The notes: generated by a model not told the origin, from the sequence alone. 64,000 bases of DNA from JAIVGZ01 sp964552205 (GCA_964552205.1 CAZKFT010000006.1:14071-78070), one strand, 5' to 3'; counted from the first letter of the stretch, positions 34,306-42,626 are shown. Numbers and translations are program-made.

Positions 34306-35450
34306 CGAAACTCCCGTATTCGTTCTGCGTCCGGGAGACGCGACAAGACCTCGTCCTCGATCGCCTGACGAAGCGCGTCGCCGGGAATGTTGGTCAACAC
34401 GGTATCTGCAAATGCCCACACTAGAACGCTACGGGCAGCGTCTTCGCCAATCCCGCGGGAGCGCAGGTAAAACAACGCCGTTTCATCAAGTTTGCCGACT
34501 GTAGCGCCGTGCGAGCACTTTACATCGTCTGCGTAGATTTCCAATTCGGGTTTGGTGTCCGCCTCTGCCTGCTCCGACAAGAGGAGGTTGGCATTGAATT
34601 GGTGAGCATCTGTGCGGTCAGCCCCCGTGGAAACCACCACTTTTCCGTTGAACACGGAACGACCGCCACGGTCCACGATTGCGCGGTAATGTTCATGACT
34701 GGTGGTATCAGGAACTTGGTGCTGGATGCGGGAGTGGGTGTCGATGTGCTGGCGCATTCCCGGCATGTGAAGACCGCTCAGGGACGCATAACCACCGCGG
34801 CCAGCAAGGATGATGTCAATATCGCTGCGGACCAGTGAACACCCGAGGTGGATGGCATGGGACTCAAAGTGCGCATGGTCACCGAGGTGGACGTACAGTC
34901 CAGTGGCCAGTGTCACCGCTCTTGCACAGCGCTGGTCCGTTACCCATGTGAGCTTGGCGGATTCTGCAATCTGAAGCTCCATCACCAGATTGAAAAAGTC
35001 AGCGGACTTCCCAAGGGAGATGTGCCGTTCGATGATGCAGGCACGTGCGCGTGGTCCCAGCGTGATTCGGAGACGGGTGTTTGCCGCAACCGCTTTCTCA
35101 TGTTCGCTGGCAACCATGAGAATCTCGATGGGCGAGGAGATCAGGCTGTCTTCCGGAATGGCAAGCGTGAGACCCTGGTCCGCGAGCGCACGATTCATCT
35201 CGAACAGCGCATTGCCGTCTTTGCGCATCACGGCAGGGGTACCTGTCTGAATGTCGAGTCCATCCAGTTTGGAGAGAGACGCGATGAAACGACCGTCAAC
35301 GAAGCAGAGGCGGGCACCTTCATGAGCAGGAAGGGCGTTTACGTCCGGCATCTGCCCCGTAGGCGGTTCGTAGTCGCGGCGTGCCAGTGCCGCAAACGAG
35401 GTGTACTTGAATGCCTCGTCACGTGACTTCGGCAGGAAGTCAGCCAGCAT
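34302..35450 (-). CDS. sufD: Fe-S scaffold complex protein SufD
   Basis: A 382-residue SufD. The FAALARRDYEPP opening and the C-terminal beta-helix segments (CSHGATVGKLDETALFYLRSRG) match SufB/SufD proteins. SufD forms the SufBC2D scaffold and aids iron entry. ATG 35450 lies two bases after the sufC stop; this fits the usual MLADFLP-like N-terminus better than the longer frame. Confidence 0.93.
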   Translation of the reverse strand: MLADFLPKSRDEAFKYTSFAALARRDYEPPTGQMPDVNALPAHEGARLCFVDGRFIASLSKLDGLDIQTGTPAVMRKDGNALFEMNRALADQGLTLAIPEDSLISSPIEILMVASEHEKAVAANTRLRITLGPRARACIIERHISLGKSADFFNLVMELQIAESAKLTWVTDQRCARAVTLATGLYVHLGDHAHFESHAIHLGCSLVRSDIDIILAGRGGYASLSGLHMPGMRQHIDTHSRIQHQVPDTTSHEHYRAIVDRGGRSVFNGKVVVSTGADRTDAHQFNANLLLSEQAEADTKPELEIYADDVKCSHGATVGKLDETALFYLRSRGIGEDAARSVLVWAFADTVLTNIPGDALRQAIEDEVLSRLPDAERIREFR

Positions 35451-35452
35451 GT

Positions 35453-36202
35453 TCACGCGGATTCCTTGAGTACCCAATCATAGCCGCGCGCTTCGAGATC
35501 CTTCGCAAGTTCCGGGCCACCGCTCTTGATGATTCGACCGTCACTCAGTACATGGACTACATCGGGCCGGACATAATCCAGTAGGCGCTGGTAATGGGTG
35601 ACCATCACAATGGACCTGTCGGGGCTACGCATGAAGTTGATGCCATCAGCAACAATTCGAAGCGCGTCGATATCCAGGCCGGAGTCGGTCTCGTCCAGTA
35701 TGGCCAGGCGCGGCTCTAGTATGGCCATCTGGAAAATTTCGTTACGCTTCTTCTCGCCCCCGGAGAACCCCTCATTGACAGCCCGATTCAGGAGTTTCTC
35801 GTCAAGCGCGACAAGTTTCATTTTTGCTTTCACAAGTCCGAGGAAATCCATGGCATCTAGCTCAGGTTCACCACGATGACGTCGGACAGCGTTGATCGCG
35901 GCTTTCAGGAAGTAGACATTGTTCACACCGGGGATTTCGACCGGGTACTGGAAGGCGAGGAACACGCCCTCGCGCGCGCGTTCTTCCGGGGCCAGTCCAA
36001 GTATGTCCTTGCCATCCAGCGTGGCTTCGCCAGAGGTAGCTACATATCCGGGTCGTCCTGCGAGCACATGGGCGAGCGTGCTTTTACCGGACCCGTTCGG
36101 ACCCATGATGGCATGTACTTCTCCAGTGGGGACATGCAGGTCCAGGCCCTTCAGGATTTCCTTTCCATCCACGGTGGCATGGAGATTGGTTACTTTCAGC
36201 AT
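35453..36202 (-). CDS. sufC: Fe-S assembly ATPase SufC
   Basis: A 249-residue ABC ATPase. Walker A GPNGSGKSTLAHVLAG (about residues 34-49), the SufC-type signature FSGGEKKRNE, Walker B LAILDETDSGLDIDALR and the ITHYQRLL-like MVTHYQRLLDY are all present. SufC drives conformational changes of SufB-SufD. It overlaps the sufB stop by one base. Confidence 0.97.
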   Translation of the reverse strand: MLKVTNLHATVDGKEILKGLDLHVPTGEVHAIMGPNGSGKSTLAHVLAGRPGYVATSGEATLDGKDILGLAPEERAREGVFLAFQYPVEIPGVNNVYFLKAAINAVRRHRGEPELDAMDFLGLVKAKMKLVALDEKLLNRAVNEGFSGGEKKRNEIFQMAILEPRLAILDETDSGLDIDALRIVADGINFMRSPDRSIVMVTHYQRLLDYVRPDVVHVLSDGRIIKSGGPELAKDLEARGYDWVLKESA

Positions 36203-37650
36203 TATCCAACTGCTCCTTCGAGGCTGACGCCCAGAAGTTTCTGCGCCTCAACGGCAAACTCCATGGGTAGTTCACGAAAAACATCTTTGCAGAAACCGTT
36301 CACGATCATGTTCACCGAGTCCTCTTCCGAGATTCCGCGTTGTCGGCAGTAGAACAACTGCTCATCGCTGATTTTGGAGGTGGACGCTTCATGCTCGAGT
36401 ACCGCATCAGGCGTTTTCACCTCAATGTATGGGAAAGTGTGCGCTCCACATTCCTTGCCGATGAGCAAAGAGTCGCACTGCGTATGGTTACGTGCCCCGG
36501 TCGCCGACGGCAGGATTTTAACGAGACCTCGGTAGGCGTTCTGGCCGTGTCCGGCAGAAACACCCTTGGAAACGATAGTGCTTCTGGTGTTACGACCGAT
36601 GTGGATCATCTTGGTACCGGTGTCGGCTTGTTGCCAGTTGTTGGTCAATGCCACGGAGTAAAACTCCCCAACGGAGTCATCACCCGTCAATATGCAACTT
36701 GGATATTTCCAGGTGATAGCAGACCCGGTTTCGACCTGAGTCCATGAAATCTTAGAACGTGGACCGCGGCACTCTCCGCGCTTTGTGACAAAGTTGTAGA
36801 TTCCGCCAACACCATTTTCATCGCCCGGATACCAGTTCTGCACTGTCGAGTACTTGATCTGCGCATCATCGAGAGCGACCAGTTCAACCACCGCCGCGTG
36901 AAGTTGGTTCTCGTCCCGCATCGGTGCCGTACAGCCCTCGAGATAACTCACATGGGAGCGTTCCTCGGCGACAATCAAGGTGCGTTCGAACTGGCCGGTG
37001 TTCAGGGCGTTGATGCGGAAGTAGGTGGACAATTCCATCGGGCACCGGACGCCTTTCGGGATGAACACGAATGACCCGTCGGTGAACACGGCAGAGTTGA
37101 GCGCAGCGAAGTAGTTGTCGGAGACTGGCACCACTGACCCCAAATATTGGCGAACGAGGTCGGGATGCTCCTGCACCGCTTCGGAGAACGAGCAGAAAAT
37201 GACGCCCGCATCCTTGAGTTTGCCCTTGAATGTTGTCGCAACGGACACGGAGTCGAAGACCGCGTCCACGGCAACACCTGCAAGCATCTCCTGTTCACGT
37301 AGGGGGATGCCCAACTTCTCGTATGTTTCGAGCAGTTTGGGGTCCACTTCAGAAAGGCTTTTCGGTCCGTCAGATTTGGATTTCGGGGCCGAATAATAGG
37401 ATATCGCCTGGTAATCGATAGGCTCGATTTTCAGGTGTGCCCAGTCGGGTGGCGTCATAGTCAGCCAATGGCGATAGGCCGCCAGGCGCCACTCAAGCAA
37501 CCAGTCTGGCTCACCCTTTTTGGCGGAGATGAAGCGGATGACCTCTTCATTGAGACCTGGGGCAACGGTGTCCGACTCAACGTCCGTGGTAAATCCGGCC
37601 GAGTACTCGGTGCGGAGTCTTTGTTCGACTTCCTGGTTCTTCGTGGACAT
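36202..37650 (-). CDS. sufB: Fe-S scaffold protein SufB
   Basis: A 482-residue SufB. It contains PDWLLEWRLAAYRHW, FSEAVQEHPDLV, GECRGPRSKISWTQVETGSAITWKYPS and the C-terminal SEEDSVNMIVNGFCKDVFRELPMEFAVEA. SufB is the main cluster-building scaffold in SufBC2D. It is the first structural gene after the Rrf2 regulator, with a one-base gap, so the operon is probably read from the rrf2 promoter. Confidence 0.97.
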   Translation of the reverse strand: MSTKNQEVEQRLRTEYSAGFTTDVESDTVAPGLNEEVIRFISAKKGEPDWLLEWRLAAYRHWLTMTPPDWAHLKIEPIDYQAISYYSAPKSKSDGPKSLSEVDPKLLETYEKLGIPLREQEMLAGVAVDAVFDSVSVATTFKGKLKDAGVIFCSFSEAVQEHPDLVRQYLGSVVPVSDNYFAALNSAVFTDGSFVFIPKGVRCPMELSTYFRINALNTGQFERTLIVAEERSHVSYLEGCTAPMRDENQLHAAVVELVALDDAQIKYSTVQNWYPGDENGVGGIYNFVTKRGECRGPRSKISWTQVETGSAITWKYPSCILTGDDSVGEFYSVALTNNWQQADTGTKMIHIGRNTRSTIVSKGVSAGHGQNAYRGLVKILPSATGARNHTQCDSLLIGKECGAHTFPYIEVKTPDAVLEHEASTSKISDEQLFYCRQRGISEEDSVNMIVNGFCKDVFRELPMEFAVEAQKLLGVSLEGAVG

Positions 37651-37651
37651 G

Positions 37652-38095
37652 TCAGGACCTCATCCGCTGGCGAAAATCAATCAGCGGAACGGTCATTGGT
37701 CGGACCAATTGCGCCAGTGTGATGCCTTGCAGGGCATTACGAATGCCAATGTTGATGTTTTGCCAGTTGTGGCCAACCGAGCAACCGGCTTCTATGCTGC
37801 AGCTGCCCTCTCCAGAGGCACACTCGGTCAGGGCGACTGGCCCTTCGATGGCATCGATGATTTCCACCGCGCTGATACGATCTGGCTCTCGGGCGAGGGT
37901 ATAGCCGCCCTGTGCCCCACGATGGGAATCCAGGATATCCGCGCGACTGAACGCCTTGAGGATCTTGGCCACAGTGGGGCTGGCGATATGGGTCCGATCC
38001 GCCAGCTCCTGTGCGGAGAAGCGGCGCTGGGGGTCTCTTGCCATTTCTGCAAGGACTACCGTCCCGTAGTCGGTCAGTTTGGACATGCGCAACAT
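37652..38095 (-). CDS. Rrf2-family Fe-S regulator of the suf operon
   Basis: A 147-residue Rrf2 protein of the SUF-regulator type. A winged helix (LTDYGTVVLAEMA...IASPTVAKILKAFSRADIL) is followed by SHRGAQGGYTLAR and three cysteines, C92, C99 and C105, in the spacing that binds an Fe-S cluster. It probably represses the operon when clusters are sufficient, through the palindrome overlapping its own promoter. ATG 38095 is listed; ATG 38086 (MSKLTDYG) is equally possible. Neither has a Shine-Dalgarno sequence. Confidence 0.9.
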   Translation of the reverse strand: MLRMSKLTDYGTVVLAEMARDPQRRFSAQELADRTHIASPTVAKILKAFSRADILDSHRGAQGGYTLAREPDRISAVEIIDAIEGPVALTECASGEGSCSIEAGCSVGHNWQNINIGIRNALQGITLAQLVRPMTVPLIDFRQRMRS

Positions 38096-38098
38096 AGG

Positions 38099-38113
38099 GG
38101 ACTATTTTAGTCC
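38099..38113. promoter_or_regulatory. Rrf2/IscR type-1-like operator
   Basis: GGACTATTTTAGTCC is an almost perfect inverted repeat around an AT centre. On the minus strand the wider region reads TTTAGGACTAAAATAGTCCC, very close to the known IscR type-1 consensus with its GACTAAAATAGTC core. It covers the -10 box of the rrf2-suf promoter, so binding would block transcription. Confidence 0.8.
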
Positions 38114-38132
38114 TAAATGGAGAACGTGTAAA
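38104..38132 (-). promoter_or_regulatory. Promoter of the rrf2-suf operon
   Basis: On the minus strand TTTACA (38127-38132) and TAAAAT (38104-38109) are spaced by exactly 17 bases. The -10 box is inside the Rrf2-type operator. Start of transcription is expected near 38097, giving little or no leader before the ATG at 38095 or about 11 bases before that at 38086. Confidence 0.75.
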
Positions 38133-38134
38133 AT
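38129..38134 (+). promoter_or_regulatory. Candidate -10 box of the divergent Mpo1-like gene
   Basis: TAAAAT on the plus strand lies six bases before the ATG at 38141 and overlaps the -35 of the opposite promoter. A weak -35 (TTTAGT, 38106-38111) would lie within the Rrf2-type operator, so the same regulator could affect both directions. Confidence 0.4.
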
Positions 38135-38140
38135 CCCGCT

Positions 38141-38446
38141 ATGGAAAAACGATTCGAGTCCTTCCGCGAGTTCTACCCTTATTACCTGTCTGAGCACAGC
38201 GATGTGAATTGTCGGCGCTTACATTTCGCAGGATCCACGCTGGCACTGGCTTTTCTGGCGACGGCTGTCATCACCCTGAACCCGTGGTGGGTTTTGGCCG
38301 GACTGGTAGCGGGCTACGGATTTGCGTGGGTGGGACACTTCGTTTTTGAGAAAAACAAGCCGGCAACCTTCAAATACCCGTTTTACAGTTTTGCCGGAGA
38401 TTGGGTGATGTACGTGGATATCCTGAGGGGGAGAGTGACGCTATGA
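38141..38446 (+). CDS. Mpo1/DUF962-family membrane protein
   Basis: A 101-residue protein matching the Mpo1-like (YGL010w) family: FREFYPYYLSEHSDVNCRRLHFAGS at the N-terminus and FAWVGHFVFEKNKPATFKYPFYSF near the C-terminus, with two helices between. Yeast Mpo1 is an Fe(II)-dependent dioxygenase of fatty-acid alpha-oxidation; the histidines it uses (EHSD, LHF, GHF) are present here. Bacterial function is untested. ATGA overlap with the next gene. Confidence 0.8.
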   Translation: MEKRFESFREFYPYYLSEHSDVNCRRLHFAGSTLALAFLATAVITLNPWWVLAGLVAGYGFAWVGHFVFEKNKPATFKYPFYSFAGDWVMYVDILRGRVTL

Positions 38447-38913
38447 ATGAGACTGTTTCCTCCCGCGCACTGTTCACCCGGTTCCCACAGGCCATTTTCA
38501 TTGGGCTATTGATATTTGCCGTGTTGCTGCAGTGGTGGGCAGCATGGCCTTTGCCCGCCGTCCCGAACCGCGCGTGGTTTGGCGGGGGCGTCATCCTTGT
38601 GGGATTGGTGCTCATCCTGTGGGCCATCCTGGAAATGCGCGCATTGAAGACCTCGCCATTGCCATGGGTTCAGACCGAGGCATTGGTCAAGTTCGGCCCG
38701 TACCGCTTCAGCCGCAACCCCATCTACCTGGGTGACGTGTTCATCATGGTGGGCCTCGGTCTGGTTTTCGCCAACACCTGGATGCTTCTGGCCGCGGCTG
38801 CATCCATGCCGCTCTCCCGCATGTTGGTCATCCGGCATGAGGAGGAATACATGGCGGAGCGTTTTGGCGCCGAGTGGCTGGGCTATGCGGAACGGGTAAG
38901 GCGCTGGCTCTGA
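38443..38913 (+). CDS. Isoprenylcysteine carboxylmethyltransferase-like membrane protein
   Basis: A 156-residue protein with four hydrophobic helices and the ICMT/PEMT signature GPYRFSRNPIYLGDVFIMVGLGL, followed by RHEEEYMAERFGAEWLGYAERVRRWL, in which the EE and the tail match the SAM-binding end of the family. Bacterial members methylate phospholipids or unknown small molecules. It starts within the previous stop codon and its own stop overlaps the likely rarD start. Confidence 0.85.
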   Translation: MNETVSSRALFTRFPQAIFIGLLIFAVLLQWWAAWPLPAVPNRAWFGGGVILVGLVLILWAILEMRALKTSPLPWVQTEALVKFGPYRFSRNPIYLGDVFIMVGLGLVFANTWMLLAAAASMPLSRMLVIRHEEEYMAERFGAEWLGYAERVRRWL

Positions 38914-39791
38914 CCGAATACCGAAAAGGTTTGTGGTATGGCTTGGGTGCGTTCCTCTTCTGGGGTTTTGCCCCCTTGTACTTCAAAGCAGTAGGGCATG
39001 TTCCCGCCATTGAACTCCTCGGCCACCGAGTGGTGTGGGCGGTACTGATGCTGGCCGTAGTGGTTTGGTGGATGAAGGCTTGGAGAACCCTCGACCGCCG
39101 CGCGCTAGGTCTCCTGTGCGTCAGTGCAGCCCTCATCGGCACCAACTGGTTGGTATACATCATCGCGGTGAACACCGACCGGCTGCTGGAAGCCAGTCTC
39201 GGCTACTACATCAACCCCTTGGTGAGCATGGTACTGGGTGTGTTTTTCCTGGGTGAACGCCTACGCACGTTTCAGTGGGTCGCAGTGGCCTTGGCAGCTG
39301 TAGGAACCGCCTGGATGGCAGTGGCTCAGGGGGGATTGCCATGGATAACGTTGGTGCTGGCTTTCAGTTTTGGCTTCTACGGGTTAGTCCGCAAGACGGT
39401 ACAGGCGGAATCATTGCAGGGATTGTTCATAGAAACCCTGCTGATCGCGCCGTTCGCATATGCGGGAATCCTCTGGCTGGTTTGGAACGGACAGGGCAGC
39501 TTTCTGCATGAAGGGCCAGTCAACGACCTGTTGTTGGTGACTGCCGGTGTGGTAACCACTGTGCCACTCCTCTGGTTTACACAGGCAGCGCGGCGCCTGC
39601 CGCTCACCACACTTGGATTCATGCAGTACCTAGCGCCCACCATCGGTTTCTGTCTGGCGGTGTTCGTGTTCAAGGAGCCATTCGACGGCGGACGGCTGGT
39701 GGCGTTCACATTCATTTGGGCTGCTGTCGCGCTCTACCTTGGCGGCATCGCATGGATTCACCGCCGCAGTGCGGTATGGCGGAATGTATAA
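38910..39791 (+). CDS. rarD: RarD-type EamA permease, start probably CTG
   Basis: A ten-helix drug/metabolite-family transporter of the RarD branch: KGLWYGLGAFLFWGFAPLYFK at the front, HRVVWA, NTDRLLEASLGYYINPL in the middle and APTIGFCLAVFVFKEPF near the end. The best start is a CTG at 38910 within CTGA of the previous stop, with TAAGG eight bases upstream. ATG 38874 (overlap of 40 bases) and TTG 38931 are alternatives. Substrate unknown. Confidence 0.8.
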   Translation: MTEYRKGLWYGLGAFLFWGFAPLYFKAVGHVPAIELLGHRVVWAVLMLAVVVWWMKAWRTLDRRALGLLCVSAALIGTNWLVYIIAVNTDRLLEASLGYYINPLVSMVLGVFFLGERLRTFQWVAVALAAVGTAWMAVAQGGLPWITLVLAFSFGFYGLVRKTVQAESLQGLFIETLLIAPFAYAGILWLVWNGQGSFLHEGPVNDLLLVTAGVVTTVPLLWFTQAARRLPLTTLGFMQYLAPTIGFCLAVFVFKEPFDGGRLVAFTFIWAAVALYLGGIAWIHRRSAVWRNV

Positions 39792-39792
39792 T
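39787..39792 (+). promoter_or_regulatory. Consensus -10 box eight bases before a GTG start
   Basis: TATAAT followed by CACTCGCT and then GTG at 39801. It overlaps the rarD stop region. No Shine-Dalgarno sequence lies before the GTG. Nearly the same sequence precedes the ATG at 29192. Confidence 0.5.
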
Positions 39793-39800
39793 CACTCGCT

Positions 39801-40367
39801 GTGAACGGACTCCCTGAATTGGCCATCATTGCATTACCAATCCTCCTCGCCGGTGTGGCCTTGTTTTTCTGGTGGCATCATCGTCGCCGTGGCGCTGAAG
39901 CGACTCTTGCCAGACTGATGAAGGAGCGTAGCCAGGCCTGGGTCAGGGAGTTGTACATTCCCGATGGGATGGATGGGCAGATTCATGTCCCGAATGTCAT
40001 CAGGACAGCGGCAGGCTTCGTGGTCATAGACGTTATCCGGGTGCACGGCTCCGTTTTCGGTGGTGAACAGATTGACGATTGGACCGTCATCGTCAACGGG
40101 CACTCGCGAAAATTCCGCAACCCAGTCACCACAAACCGGGCGCGGGTTCTGGCAGTCCGTGGTCTGGTTCCGGGTGTACCCATCCATGGGCGGGTTGTGC
40201 TCCTGGGCGATGTTGCGTTCCCTAAAGGCTGTCCGAAGGATGTCCTGACGCTGGACACGCTTGGCGCGGAGCTTGCCGGCCTACCTGCTGCATCCGGCAG
40301 CAGAGACTGGGACGAGGCTTGGTACGGTTTGGCCGCCTGCGCTAACGCGCGGCAGGATGCTGTTTGA
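39801..40367 (+). CDS. Membrane-anchored NERD-like protein, probably inactive
   Basis: A 188-residue protein with an N-terminal membrane helix (residues 7-25) and a NERD-like domain. DGQIHVPNVIRTAAGFVVIDV aligns with the start of the nuclease fold, and VFGGEQIDDWTV...KFRNPVTTNRARV matches the rest. In active NERD domains the strand ends in ExK; here the position reads D77-V78-I79, so the catalytic residues are lost. A binding role is possible. GTG start at 39801. Confidence 0.6.
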   Translation: MNGLPELAIIALPILLAGVALFFWWHHRRRGAEATLARLMKERSQAWVRELYIPDGMDGQIHVPNVIRTAAGFVVIDVIRVHGSVFGGEQIDDWTVIVNGHSRKFRNPVTTNRARVLAVRGLVPGVPIHGRVVLLGDVAFPKGCPKDVLTLDTLGAELAGLPAASGSRDWDEAWYGLAACANARQDAV

Positions 40368-41106
40368 ACCAGGCTGATAGTTGTTCATACAACGCAGGGT
40401 GATGATTTTTGAGGTCCACCGGCTGGTCGAAGAACATCTCAACGCAGACAGCAAAGAACTCACCTGGATTCTCGGCGGCGTAAGGGTCCAGCCAAGTCTG
40501 TTCACCGCTCTCCAGTCGTTCGACCAGATCATCAAAGGCCCCTTGGAACGCATCGGTCCACGCCGTGACCGCCATGCCGGGGTGCAGCGGTGGAATCCCG
40601 TTCACAGAACCGTCCAGGGCATCGAGCTTGTGGGCGAATTCGTGCGCGACCACATTGAAGCCTCTTCCGTGGCCACTGTTGACGACATCGGTCCAGGACA
40701 GGACTACAGGACCGCGTTCCCAGGCCTCACCTGCGAGAATATCGTCGGAGGTATGTACGATGCCCGCCTCATCGGTTTCCATGCGCTCCCTGACCACGAA
40801 CTCACCCGGATAGACAATCACCGAGAGGAAACCTTCGTAATAATCAAGGTCCAGGTTCAGGATGGGTAGACAAGCCAGGGCTGCAATCCGTACGCGGGCA
40901 TTCTCGTCGAGTGTCATCCCTCCTGCAGGCTCAAAAGTTTTTTCCTGAAGGAAGAGCAGAACCAAATCGTGCAGTCGTGCGCGCTCAGCATCGTCCAGCC
41001 CATGGAATACGCGCACTTGCCGCAGCGTCTCCATCCAGAGGGTAGGGGGAATTCGGTGGCGTGCCAAAGCACGCTTCCTGCGCCAGTTTCGTAGTAGTGG
41101 AAACAT
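40342..41106 (-). CDS. mtfA: MtfA-family zinc metallopeptidase
   Basis: A 254-residue M90 peptidase. The zinc motif HEFAH is at residues 155-159, preceded by RGFNVVA and followed by KLDALDGSVNGIPP. In E. coli MtfA binds the glucose repressor Mlc and has aminopeptidase activity. There is no mlc or ptsG nearby. It overlaps the end of the NERD-like gene by 26 bases (convergent) and diverges from the glutathionyl reductase gene. Confidence 0.9.
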   Translation of the reverse strand: MFPLLRNWRRKRALARHRIPPTLWMETLRQVRVFHGLDDAERARLHDLVLLFLQEKTFEPAGGMTLDENARVRIAALACLPILNLDLDYYEGFLSVIVYPGEFVVRERMETDEAGIVHTSDDILAGEAWERGPVVLSWTDVVNSGHGRGFNVVAHEFAHKLDALDGSVNGIPPLHPGMAVTAWTDAFQGAFDDLVERLESGEQTWLDPYAAENPGEFFAVCVEMFFDQPVDLKNHHPALYEQLSAWFKQHPAAR

Positions 41107-41159
41107 TGTTGAATGATATCGCCTTTACTTCGTGGCCTACGCCTGTGAGGATTGGGGGC

Positions 41160-42056
41160 ATGGGAAGATTAATCAAGGGTAAATGGTCCACCGAGTGGTA
41201 TGACACCGAGTCCACCGGCGGGAAGTTCGAACGAGAAGACTCGGGTTTTAGAGAGTGGGTGAGTGTGCGGGAACCAGGGCGCTATCACCTGTATGTCTCC
41301 TTGGCCTGTCCTTGGGCACACCGGACGCTGATATTCAGGCAGTTGAAGGGTCTGGCCGGGGACATATCGGTGTCAGTAGTGGACCCATACATGGGCGACG
41401 ATGGCTGGGCGTTCAGCGACGGCCCTGCCTGCATACCCGATGTCGTGAACGGCAAACGCTTCATGCACGAGATTTATACTCTCGCCAAGCCGGATTACTC
41501 AGGAAGGGTCACTGTCCCAGTGTTGTGGGACAAGGAAAAGGCAACCATCGTCAACAACGAGTCCTCGGAGATCATTAGGATCTTCAACGACATTGGTGAC
41601 GGCCCCGATTTCTATCCGAAGGCACTGCGCGGGGCCATTGACGATATCAACGCGTTCGTTTACGACCGCGTGAACAATGGCGTCTACAAGGCTGGCTTTG
41701 CCACCAAGCAGAAGGTGTATGAAGAGGCGTTCACCCAGCTCTTCGATGCCTTGGATACCTTGGAGGAGTTGCTCTCTAACCAACCCTACCTGGTAGGCGA
41801 TACGCTGACAGAAGCCGATTGGAGGCTGTTCACGACCTTGATCCGCTTCGACCCCGTCTATGTCGGGCACTTCAAATGCAACAAGCGACGTATTGCGGAT
41901 TACCCTGCCTTGTCACGGCTGGTCAGTGAGTTGTATCGAGTTCCGGGTGTTGCCGACACGGTGGATTTCCGCCACATCAAAGAGCATTACTACCGAAGCC
42001 ACCCGACCATCAACCCGAACGGCATCGTCCCTGCAGGACCTGATTGGCAGCCCTGA
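41160..42056 (+). CDS. Glutathionyl-hydroquinone reductase (Xi-class GST, YqjG-like)
   Basis: A 298-residue Xi-class glutathione transferase. The catalytic cysteine is C50 in LACPWAHRTLI. The later segments PDYSGRVTVPVLWDK, NNESSEIIRIFN and the C-terminal helical domain with GDTLTEADWRLFTTLIRFD are diagnostic. These enzymes reduce glutathionyl-hydroquinones. ATG 41160 gives the family MGxLxxGxW N-terminus; a GGGGG run lies just upstream. Confidence 0.92.
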   Translation: MGRLIKGKWSTEWYDTESTGGKFEREDSGFREWVSVREPGRYHLYVSLACPWAHRTLIFRQLKGLAGDISVSVVDPYMGDDGWAFSDGPACIPDVVNGKRFMHEIYTLAKPDYSGRVTVPVLWDKEKATIVNNESSEIIRIFNDIGDGPDFYPKALRGAIDDINAFVYDRVNNGVYKAGFATKQKVYEEAFTQLFDALDTLEELLSNQPYLVGDTLTEADWRLFTTLIRFDPVYVGHFKCNKRRIADYPALSRLVSELYRVPGVADTVDFRHIKEHYYRSHPTINPNGIVPAGPDWQP

Positions 42057-42616
42057 GAGGTAAGCGTCAGCGCTGGGCAGCTTGGCTTCTCGCCATGGGT
42101 GGTTGGCATGTCGAGGGCGATGTGCCGCCAATCGACAAGGCGGTGCTCGCAATCGCCCCTCATACCTCGAACTGGGATTTCCTCGTTCTCGTACTGGCGA
42201 AATTCACACTGGGTCTGAACGTCACTTTCATCGGCAAACACACGATTTTTTTGGGGCCTTTCGGTTGGTGGCTGCGCAGTATGGGTGGCATTCCCGTGGA
42301 CCGGTCCAAGCCCGGCGGCATCGTTGAGCAAATGATTGATGAGATGCGCCGAGCTGACTGCATGTATTTTGCTTTGGCACCGGAAGGAACACGCAGTTTG
42401 AGGGCGGGTTGGAAAACGGGGTTCTACCGTATTGCTGTGGGTGCCGCCGCGCCGATTGTTCCCATCATCATTGACGCGGGCAGAAAGCAGGTACGCATTG
42501 GCGAACCCTTGATTTGCCGCGGGGAGCTTGATGAGGATTTCCGAAGGCTGGAGGCAGTATTCGCCAATGCGACTGGAATCCGTGCCACACTGGCCTCTCC
42601 CGTGAAGCCACTTTGA
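42044..42616 (+). CDS. Lysophospholipid acyltransferase (PlsC family)
   Basis: A 190-residue acyltransferase. The catalytic HxxxxD is H40-TSNW-D45, and the glycerophosphate-binding block is FALAPEGTRS near residues 107-117, with GGIPVDRSK between. Family members acylate lysophosphatidic acid or related lipids. The TTG at 42044 has an AGGA five bases upstream and overlaps the previous gene by 13 bases; a CTG in the CTGA overlap is less well placed. Confidence 0.85.
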   Translation: MAALRGKRQRWAAWLLAMGGWHVEGDVPPIDKAVLAIAPHTSNWDFLVLVLAKFTLGLNVTFIGKHTIFLGPFGWWLRSMGGIPVDRSKPGGIVEQMIDEMRRADCMYFALAPEGTRSLRAGWKTGFYRIAVGAAAPIVPIIIDAGRKQVRIGEPLICRGELDEDFRRLEAVFANATGIRATLASPVKPL

Positions 42617-42626
42617 GGAGAACCTG

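Noticed and set aside
33022..34368. Open frame of 448 codons opposite sufS
   Set aside because: Antisense shadow of a well-supported gene; no recognisable domain and no ribosome-binding site.
42053..42056. CTG start for the PlsC-family gene within CTGA
   Set aside because: The TTG at 42044 has a better placed AGGA and keeps more of the N-terminus, so it is preferred.
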